This document shows positions 56,102 to 64,000 of a DNA stretch of 64,000 nt, in pieces (the first letter of the stretch is position 1; every line of letters starts with the position of its first letter). The position numbers were made by a program, and so were the translations under genes. Origin of the DNA: Circinella minor. Taxonomy: Eukaryota; Mucoromycota; Mucoromycetes; Mucorales; Lichtheimiaceae. Location: NCBI GenBank assembly GCA_016758965.1, contig JAEPRB010000187.1, positions 1 to 64,000 of the forward strand. The letters run 5' to 3'. The notes under the pieces were generated by a model. The model was not told where the DNA came from, searched no databases, and saw only the letters and a list, made by a program, of their open reading frames with translations.

Positions 56102-58554
56102 ATGTACTATTATAATAATAATAACGACAATAATATTAATAACAATAACAACAATCTTAACGATAATCAACAACCACGAAAAGATAACATTGATAATAAC
56201 ATTAATAATGACGATCCTTATTTGAGTCATTCTTTGGATTCCATGTTTCGAGCACAGCAAAATCAACAAGATTGGACTGACGACGCACTTGCTTCATACC
56301 TTTCACTCGGCCTTCATTCCCATTCGCTTGACTCTCCTTTTTTCAACGACGCGTTTGGTCAATTCCCACAAACAACAACATCAACGGGAGAATGGGATAT
56401 TTTTGGCCAACAACCGGCACAACAAGATCAACACCAACAGCAGCAGCAGCAACAACAACAACAACAACAACATTTCCATGGCAACAATAATGATTTCAAT
56501 GATAACAATGCCATTTTAAAACTTCAAAATGATGACATGCTTTTGAATGAACAAGTCCAACAAGCCATATTACTATCAGACCCTAATTTTTTAAGGCAGC
56601 AACAGTTACTACAAGAGCAACAAAAACAAATGGAATTACGGAAAGAACGAGAAGAGCACCAAGAGGATGAATTTATTCCTACTACTACTACTACAACTTC
56701 TTCTTCTACAACGGCAAACATTAGTACTTCGGCACCGGTCCGGTCAAATCTATCTGCTATGTTTGGTCACACCACCCTACAGAATCAGCAACCACAACCA
56801 CAACAACAACGACCAGCTGACACTAATACTACCAGTAATACAGCTGCTGCCACTAGTGCAACCATACGTGCCAAAAAGCCTAGTGCCATTAAAAAGGAAA
56901 CTACAAATCGACGATCTTCTTCGTCTACAGTATCCTCCGGTAGTAGTGGCTCCACAAGTAAGCGTAATACGAATCCTATTCCTATATCATCCTCTTCTTC
57001 ATCCAATGAAGTAGATCATCAAAGACGTTTAAATGAACTTCAAGCTCGATTTCGTGTAAATTACGCGCGGAAGCCAAACTTGCGAAAACAACACCAACAA
57101 CAGCAATCACAACAACAACAACAGCCATCTAGCGCTATGGCTCAATCATTTGAGCCTTCTTCGCTTCCCAATTTTTCATCAGATCATCATGCACAAGCGG
57201 GCTTGGAACGTAGACGGTCGGCATCGATTACCGTGGATCCGCCTCAACGACAACAACCGACTATGCGTGTCGGACGTATGCCACGTGCACCTGCGGTCTC
57301 TAATACGAAATCATCCGCAGCGTCCCTAACACGGACCACTGGAGCAGCATCTACTGGTTCTAATTCAACTAATACGTCATCTACTACTACTTCAACACCT
57401 CTTGCAAGCACTACTCCATCCTCCACCACATCGACAGGCAGTGCACAGCAACAATCAACAGCTCCATTTCCATCTCGTACAATGCCAATCCAAATTCAAC
57501 GTGTGCAGCGACCTAATGCATCATTGCAATTGGATAAAGAACAACGTCAACGTAAACTGGATGAACAATTGGAAAAGGTGGATTTCGATGATATTACTGT
57601 ATCTGAACTAAAAGAGATGTTACGGCAACGAGGTAAACCAGCCACCGGTAAAAAAGCTGTTCTCGTCCAACGACTGTTAGATGAAAGAGAATTGATTAAA
57701 GCTATCAAAAGTGGACGTATACCACCTCAACAAAGGCATTCATTACCTGCTACAGTAGATATTCCTTCTTCATTATCAGATACCATTCAGCACCACGCAT
57801 CATCTGTTCCTTCTGTGTCTGGATTCCCACCTCCTCCACCAGGGCCTAGTTCACCTGGCAGTACATTGAATCGATCCATTGCTAATATGCATATTGGATC
57901 ACCTCCTGTTCAACATCAACAACAAATACCACCTCAGCAACAACAACAACAGCAGACACAACCCACATCAAGACGATTTGCTCCTTATTCACCTACAACA
58001 CGGACTACTGGGTCACCTAAACAACAACATCAGGCGTTGTATTCATCTTCCATGCCTACAAATAATTATTTAACACCCATGGATGAGACTCCAAGGACAC
58101 CACGATACCCAAGGCACAAGTATGCGCCACGGACACCTTCTGCTCTTGCTACTCCTGACCATGAAGAAGAATTAAATCCATTTGATCAGTTTATTATGAT
58201 GCATCAACAACAACAGATGCAATCACAGCAGCAACATGTACAACAACAACAGTCGCAAGTACTGCAACAACAACAACAAACTGAGTCACAACCACAAGGT
58301 GAACAAATGCAACAAGAAGAATTTTCAAGAGTAATGGACATGGAATGGGATGCATCGATTGTCGATCCAAATTTTTCTCAACAGGATGGTATGTAATATG
58401 TATATATATATTTATTCGTTTGAAATAATTGACTTTTACTTATATTGAAAATTCTTTTGCAGGCAACGTAGATATGAGCAAACTTACACAAGAAGAATTA
58501 TTACAATTATTTACGGGAACAGACATGACATTAGATAATACATTTTTACGATAA
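56102..58554 (+). CDS. Polyglutamine/asparagine-rich SAP-domain protein
   Basis: Two exons, 56102-58388 and 58463-58554, give 792 residues. Residues about 494-530 are a SAP domain (FDDITVSELKEMLRQRGKPA, then TGKKAVLVQRLLDEREL), a helix-loop-helix that binds AT-rich scaffold DNA or RNA-processing complexes. The N-terminus is Asn-rich (YYYNNNNDNNIN). Gln tracts occur at about 108-124 and throughout the last third, and Ser/Thr-rich disordered parts fill the rest. Short basic-Pro peptides such as TPRYPRHKYAPRTP may be nuclear or CDK sites. The second exon adds an acidic, leucine-rich tail (MSKLTQEELLQLF, then TGTDMTLDN) that looks like a transactivation or docking helix. It is probably a nuclear transcription or chromatin cofactor. 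No orthologue is recognised. Confidence 0.8.
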
Positions 58555-58977
58555 TTTCCATTCTTTATTTTTTTTTATTTTTTACACGTGAGAGAATAAT
58601 CTCTCTAAACTTTTACTTAATTATTATTATTATTATTATAAACCTCAAAGATGGATAATTGGTAATTCCATTCATCCATTATTAATGTAAACAACCCTAG
58701 CCTTTTTTTTTAAAAAAAAAATCTAAATATAATATAATGTTTCGCGTATCACCATTATTCAAATAACCACTGGGAAGGATAAATTTAGTATATTATGTTA
58801 CAAGAATATGTGTACATGTAATGTAATAAAAAAGTGTGTATGTGTGCAAATAAATAACAGAATTGGATATACATATGTATTGAAATTAAATAAAAATATA
58901 GATACTAGTGAGATGCGTATATAAATGCAAATATATAAGGGGTATAATGATATAATCTTCTAATACTACTTGATTTG
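58555..58977. other. Convergent 3' intergenic region
   Basis: An AT-rich gap between converging genes, with an (ATT)n tract near 58621-58638 and a T8A9 hairpin-prone string near 58702. No gene was seen. Confidence 0.4.
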
Positions 58978-60349
58978 CTATCCATTGTTATTGTTATTAT
59001 TTTTAGTATTCCATTTTTTATAACCAAGTGATACACTAACAGACATAATTAGAATAGCTCCTAAAACACTTAGATAATCTGGATATTCTTCAAATACAAC
59101 AGCACCAAATAAAAATGATAACCAAACTTCATTTGTACACATTAAAGTTCCAATACCTGAGGGAGCCATTTGTAATCTATATAAAAATAAATTAAAAAGT
59201 ATGAGCATTACTCATTCGTGAGAGGGACTCTTCATTTTTATAATTTACCCTCGATTGAGAAAACATTGTCCAATAAACGTAGTAACTGCCATGGCCATAA
59301 GGACTTCATATTGATAAGCTCCATGGGGCATAAGGAAGCCTTGGAAATTTAGTGAATTCAAAACAATAGATATAACTGAAAGTGACAACATGTGATTTAA
59401 AAAATGAGCTCTTGAACCTGCAATACGAACGCTTACATAGGCTGCTGCAGAGGTCATGGATGCAAGTATTGCAGATATAATTCCAATAGTACGTGGATTA
59501 AAAATAGAAACTGAATCTTCCATTAAATTACTACTACTTGTAGTAAAAAACGAATCAGTGGATAGTAACAGTTGCAAAGGTGGTTGTGATGGTGATTCAA
59601 AAAGAAGTGTGGGTTTGGTCACTAGTGTTGCACCAATAATGCAAATCAATGCACAAAGTCGTTCAAACCATCCAAATGGTTCACCGAGTATGAGGGCGCC
59701 AAATATAGCTGCAAAAACCGGATGTGTGTTCATGATCACTACATATAAAATATAAATAACCCATGAGTTTAAGTTTTTTTTTTTTTTTTTAGGATATGAC
59801 AATAGTTATATATATAAAGTATATCTAGATATATTATCACTATAAAAAAATGTAATATTCTGAAATATAACTGTTATTACCTGTAGCATCCGCTAATGGT
59901 AAAAATCTTAGAGAATAGTATAATGTCATTGAACTCAAGGATCCTACAAATCCTCGAATAAATACCCATTTCCGTCCTCCATTTCCTTTTTGTGCCAGTG
60001 GATGGACTCCAAAGCAATAACAGCCAATCAAACTGAGAATGCCTTGAAAAACAAAACGTGCAACCAGGATTTGTGAAGTTGAAAATATTTTGCTGGCTAG
60101 TTTGACAAATGTTGCACCGCTTGCAACACCTAATGTGGATATAGAAATTGAAAGTAAACCAAGTGCTTCACGTTTTGAGGTTGGTAGTAGGGATGTTACT
60201 CCTCCTGCTACTCCTTCTGTATCACTAATATCACCGGTAGTTATAGCATCATATTGTTGTGTAGAAGTTGATTGTTCGCTCGTTTTTAAAAGTTGTGTCT
60301 GTTCATTATTTATAGAATTTTCAGTATTGATTTTATTGGAGTCTAACAT
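58978..60349 (-). CDS. EamA/DMT-superfamily membrane transporter (SLC35G-like)
   Basis: Three exons in transcript order, 59881-60349, 59249-59738 and 58978-59176, give 385 residues. After a polar N-terminus of about 65 residues come about ten hydrophobic helices in two EamA repeats: LGLLSISISTLGVASGATFV, ILVARFVFQGILSL and GFVGSLSSMTLYYSLRFLPL, then VVIMNTHPVFAAIFGALILG and a second half starting IGIISAILASMTSAAAYVSV. THPVFAAIFGALILGE and TNEVWLSFLFGAVVFEE are the paired EamA signatures. The protein belongs to the drug/metabolite transporter superfamily. The SLC35G/YPL264C-like fungal group has no firmly known substrate. It ends in a short Asn run (NNNNNNG). Probably a Golgi, vacuole or plasma membrane protein. 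Confidence 0.85.
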
Positions 60350-61264
60350 TATAATACCATCAAAAAATAATAAAAAAAAAGGTAGAAAATAAAGTACAAA
60401 AAAAAAGCAAGTGAAAGAAAAGGAAAAGAATCAAGTTTTTACGCCCACACACTCTTTTTTATGTGCAATGGTAAGCTTATTTTATATTTATACTAGCACA
60501 GTAGCGGAGTAGTCGATGTGTTAAAGATATACAAACAGTTCTGCATCAAATAAACTTACTGGTGCAAAGCATAATAATATATCCAGTTCCTTCTTTTATC
60601 TTATGTCCATGATATACAAGTATCAATCATAAACATTTTTATATTATTTCCGTTGCATAGTAATAGTATTGTGTTCGTTTTTTCAGCTCATCAGTAACAA
60701 ACTGTACAATAAGAGTGAGCATGTGAACAAGCTAAATATGATACCAACATCTTAAAAACACATTCATATATTGTCATAATTTAAATCAAGACGCTATTGG
60801 CCAACTGTATCCTAATTTAGATATTCTGTGTCATGCTAAAAAGTCATGGTAAAGCAATAGCAACTTTAAATTCTTTATAAACTCTACTAAATAATAGTAG
60901 TGATAATTGGAAGCAGTGATCTATAAGAATTTATACCATGGTTTCAATGATATCGATCAAAAAAATGAAATAATATAAGTTCCGTTTAAATGCTGCGGAA
61001 CTGTATAACGATAGGTCAGCTACGATACCCAACCCGTAATTATATAAACCAAAGTAAATTTTTTACTCTTTCTTTCACTTTTACTTTTTTTTTTCGCACG
61101 ATACGAAACAAAAGAAAATAATTTAAAAGTATATTATTATTTTTTTCAAAGTCTAAAGAACTTGTATCATGACACTGTGATTATATTAATAGTATTAATT
61201 ACAAACAAAATAGTTTTACTTTATTATACTCTATTCCAATCAATAAGAGACGAAAGAAAAAAAA
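60350..61264. other. Divergent intergenic region
   Basis: Upstream of both the transporter (minus) and the first acyltransferase (plus). AT-rich, with a T-rich block at 61060-61095 and a purine leader AAGAGACGAAAGAAA directly before the acyltransferase ATG. No gene was seen. Confidence 0.4.
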
Positions 61265-62710
61265 ATGCAAATCGAACGAGCTTTAGGTGTGTTGGAGAAG
61301 TATCAGGCATCCAAATATTTAAATAATGGTTATGGATCAGTCACCTGTACAGCACTTCTTCGTCACCCTCCACGACAAGAACAGAAAGATGCTACTCTTA
61401 TCCAATTTTATCTAGATCAACTTTATGTACCCCTGAAACGTCTCGTAGAAAAACATCCACAACTTTCACTTGCTATTGCCGATTTTGATAAACCCACTAT
61501 TCATTTTATTCGTCTCGATCAATTCGACTTGGCTTCCATTGTAAGCATTGATATCCAATCAACATTCTGGGAAGAGGGAAGGACACTTTCAACTACCATT
61601 GGTAACGAAACCGATCGTGAATACGACCTTGATGACCATACTGTTCCACTCTGGCATTTAAGAATCGGTGTCCATGACGACAAACCAACAGAATGTAGCA
61701 TTACACTAGCAATCCACCATAGTATTGGCGATGGTTCGAGTGTCGCTATTTTTTGGCGCGAACTTTATACAGAATTAAATAAAAATACACCAACGTCTGC
61801 AACCCTATCACCATCAAGTTATATTATCAAGTCGAATCCAGAAAAAGCACTATTACCAGCCTATGAGCATCTTGAGCCACCAAAGTTAACAACATGGGAT
61901 AAGGTCAGTTTGAGTCTAACTGAAAAAATCAAGTCCTATTTACCACAGCCGTTCAAACATTATTGGTTCCCAGTTGAATGGGCAGGTGATTTTCGAGCTG
62001 TTACTGATAAAACAAAAGCACGACACGAAACAGAAATACGAGCTATTCATGTGAATCCATCAATTTGGCAGCAAGTTTGTTTGGTATCCAAGAAACATGG
62101 AGTAACGCCTCATGCACCTATTATGGCAGCCATTGTTTCAGCCTTTTGGGAATTATGGGGAACAAACGACACAGCTGTAGAAACTTGGACACCTATTAAT
62201 TGTCGCGGATTCTGTAATCCACCTGTTGCTAACGATGAAATGGGTAATTTTGTCGGTGGATATGTTCATACATGGACATCATCTTCACCATCACTTTCAT
62301 TTTGGGAAAAGGCAAAAACATATCATGGCCGATTAAAAGAAACCAAATATGATGGTGCAAAGGCTGTCAACTACATGGCAGAATTGAAATATCCAGATGA
62401 TTTCCAAACATGGTGGTACGATCATTGGAATGCAAATCCAATGGCTCGTTCGGGTGGCATTGAATGTTCTGATCTGGGTCGATTTTTATCTGATAAACAA
62501 CAAGTTACCAATCCATTATTATGGGAATTGGAAGGATTATGGTTTGCACAAAGTTCACAAATGTTTACTATGGCACTGAATTTGAATTGTATTAGTGCTA
62601 ATGGTCAAATGTTTGGAACAGTGGGTTGGCAAAAGGGCGCATTAAATGAATCCAAAGCAGAACAGTTTGGTCCTTTAGTGATAGATATGTTGAAAAAGAA
62701 TTGTGAATAA
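61265..62710 (+). CDS. HxxxD-type acyltransferase (alcohol acetyltransferase/condensation-domain-like), copy 1
   Basis: An intronless 481-residue protein. The catalytic motif HHSIGDG at residues 151-157 is the HHxxxDG of the chloramphenicol-acetyltransferase-like superfamily (NRPS condensation domains, PapA, fungal alcohol O-acetyltransferases). The N-terminus (RALGVLEKYQASKYLNNGYG, then PLKRLVEKHPQLSLAI) and VPLWHLRIGV follow the family start. WTPINCRGFCNPPVANDEMG and FVGGYVHTW form the second half, and the end MFGTVGWQKGALNESKAEQF is typical of stand-alone alcohol acetyltransferase-like proteins. It would transfer an acyl group from acyl-CoA to an alcohol or amine, making esters or amides. 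The substrate is unknown. A close paralogue starts at 63382 in the same direction. Confidence 0.83.
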   Translation: MQIERALGVLEKYQASKYLNNGYGSVTCTALLRHPPRQEQKDATLIQFYLDQLYVPLKRLVEKHPQLSLAIADFDKPTIHFIRLDQFDLASIVSIDIQSTFWEEGRTLSTTIGNETDREYDLDDHTVPLWHLRIGVHDDKPTECSITLAIHHSIGDGSSVAIFWRELYTELNKNTPTSATLSPSSYIIKSNPEKALLPAYEHLEPPKLTTWDKVSLSLTEKIKSYLPQPFKHYWFPVEWAGDFRAVTDKTKARHETEIRAIHVNPSIWQQVCLVSKKHGVTPHAPIMAAIVSAFWELWGTNDTAVETWTPINCRGFCNPPVANDEMGNFVGGYVHTWTSSSPSLSFWEKAKTYHGRLKETKYDGAKAVNYMAELKYPDDFQTWWYDHWNANPMARSGGIECSDLGRFLSDKQQVTNPLLWELEGLWFAQSSQMFTMALNLNCISANGQMFGTVGWQKGALNESKAEQFGPLVIDMLKKNCE

Positions 62711-63381
62711 ACTTTTTTCTTTTTTGATTCTATTCTTGTTATTCTAGTTGCTAATTACTTTTATTCTTGGATGGATTACTGGAGACGAAGCATAAAACAT
62801 CTCACAAATAACATGAATGTTTCTTGATTCGAATAATGTGAGAAAAATACACCCATGTGATAGAATATAATGTTTCTGCAAAAAAAAAAAGGGCAACCGA
62901 TTTTTTAATAGCTCTCGTTTTGTTATAGGAAACCGTATTTAGAATATTATGATAAAAGTTCGTCTTATCAGTCTTTCATCTATGATTGACATATAATACG
63001 TCATGCACAAAAAAATTAAGTCCTAAGTAAATAAAGGCATTTTTTTTTGTATGTATACAAAAAAAAAAAAAAAAATTACACGGCGATCTGACACGGCGGT
63101 GCAAAATTACTAAAATTGTTAAAATGGGAAAATTTTACTCCAGTTTTCCAACTTGTTGTGGTGATATAACATTAGTTTATTCTTTTGAAAGTTTGCAATA
63201 CTTTATTTTTAGTAGTATACAATATTAAGAGAATGTTTTGTTTCTGGTTACATATGGATGATCTGAGTCACTGTTTTTATTTGTGCAACCGATAAAAAAA
63301 AATGCTATTTAAACACATTCATCTTTTTATTTTTATTTTTATATATACTTTCCCCCAACCGTTTAAAAAGTATTTACCTAT
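62711..63381. other. Intergenic between the two acyltransferase genes
   Basis: AT-rich spacer with A-runs near 62880 and 63060-63075. TATATA at 63340-63346 and a CCCC-containing leader lie just before the second gene. No other feature was seen. Confidence 0.4.
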
Positions 63382-64000
63382 ATGCAAGTTGAACGACCTT
63401 TGGGTCTCCTGGAAAAATTCCAAACCTCAAAATATTTTGTCAATTGTTATGGTGCAGCTACATTTACTGCATTATTACGCCATCCACCTCGTCCTCCTAT
63501 GACAACAGATCAACAAATCAACAAAAATGACGCCATTAAACGATTTTATTTAAACCATCTTCACACACCACTCAGCCATCTCGTAAAAAAACATCCACAA
63601 CTCTCATTAGTCATTGCTCATTGGAAGCATCCTACTATCCATTTTACTCGTCTTGCTGAATTTGATCTTTCAGCCATTCTTCACGTCGATACCAGCAATA
63701 CACCATTTTGGGATCGAGTAACACTTGCTGAAATTATTGCCAATGAATGTGATCATGATTTTGATTTTGATAATCATACAATTCCACTTTGGTATTTACG
63801 AATTTATGTTCACGATGATCGCTTAGATGAATGTAGTATGACGTTGACGGTCAATCATGTGGTTATGGATGGTGCAAGTGTAGCAACATTTTGGCGTGAA
63901 TTATATGCAGAGCTCAATAGAAATAGTCGCAACAACTCAAAAATTCAGATCAAAGAAGATACTAATCAAACAAACTCAGCAGAAAACGATTACACTTTTC
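63382..64000 (+). CDS. HxxxD-type acyltransferase, copy 2 (truncated by window end)
   Basis: An open frame from the ATG at 63382 (MQVERPLGLLEKFQTSKYFV) runs to the last base with no stop, covering the first 206 residues. It parallels copy 1 throughout: TALLRHPPRP, LVKKHPQLSLVIAHWKHPTI, DNHTIPLWYLRIYVHDD and FWRELYAELNRN. The motif reads NHVVMDG at about 158-164, keeping the catalytic second His and the Asp but with Asn for the first His. The family tolerates this. A small insertion (MTTDQQINKN) follows the N-terminal helix. It is a tandem duplicate about 670 bases downstream of copy 1. The C-terminal half lies outside the window. Confidence 0.82.
   Translation, partial: MQVERPLGLLEKFQTSKYFVNCYGAATFTALLRHPPRPPMTTDQQINKNDAIKRFYLNHLHTPLSHLVKKHPQLSLVIAHWKHPTIHFTRLAEFDLSAILHVDTSNTPFWDRVTLAEIIANECDHDFDFDNHTIPLWYLRIYVHDDRLDECSMTLTVNHVVMDGASVATFWRELYAELNRNSRNNSKIQIKEDTNQTNSAENDYTF

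Noticed and set aside
56289..57014. Several overlapping frames inside the SAP gene
   Set aside because: Alternate-frame readings of CAA/AAC repeats. The main 762-codon exon carries the SAP domain.
1..64000. tRNA, rRNA, CRISPR array, prokaryote-style operons
   Set aside because: No A-box/B-box pairs with a clover-leaf, no rRNA-like GC blocks and no regularly spaced repeats were found by eye. A tRNAscan run would be decisive.

Overview
The window is nuclear DNA of a filamentous fungus, most likely an early-diverging lineage (Mucoromycota, probably Mucorales). The evidence is AT-rich intergenic DNA with long A/T runs, many short GT..AG introns (mostly 50-150 bp), Asn/Gln homopolymers in proteins, and fungal orthologues of Ubp6/USP14, Ade13, Nup159, the Sli15/INCENP IN-box, Pbi2 and KXD1. 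No rRNA, tRNA, CRISPR array or prokaryote-style operon was seen. All exon structures were deduced by eye from splice consensus, reading phase and paralogue comparison.

Layout. 1-6.8 kb: a decayed PD-(D/E)XK-nuclease-like gene, two tandem GNAT acetyltransferase paralogues, and a TPR/F-box/leucine-rich protein. 6.8-11.6 kb: an AT-rich desert. 11.6-19.3 kb: two tandem 10-exon cytochrome P450 genes with matching intron positions, then a third GNAT paralogue. 19.3-27.7 kb: an 8.4 kb gene-poor tract of mobile-element debris: a foldback repeat, a dead pogo/Tigger-type transposase fragment, terminal-repeat fragments, an ATGAAT-rich element, a diverged tandem duplication, a GC-richer patch and a long-TIR element.

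27.7-45 kb is gene-dense: a carboxymuconolactone-decarboxylase-fold protein, an F-box/LRR protein with a hydrophobic N-terminus, a KXD1-like BORC/BLOC-1 subunit, adenylosuccinate lyase, a 12-exon Ubp6/USP14 deubiquitinase, two F-box proteins ending in a Myb/SANT-like domain, and a zinc alcohol dehydrogenase. 45-52.8 kb: the nucleoporin Nup159/Nup214, a very short INCENP-like protein and a Pbi2-like protease inhibitor. 53-64 kb: a pogo-type MITE, a polyQ SAP-domain protein, a DMT-family transporter and two tandem acyltransferase genes, the second cut by the window end.

The most unusual content is a small F-box family within 40 kb. Members share an F-box, sometimes after TPR-like helices, but differ in the C-terminal module: leucine-rich in one, Myb/SANT-like in two. 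The latter suggests SCF adaptors aimed at DNA or chromatin. The other themes are local tandem expansion (GNAT x3, P450 x2, acyltransferase x2) and a pogo/MITE family linking the 21-23 kb and 53 kb regions.
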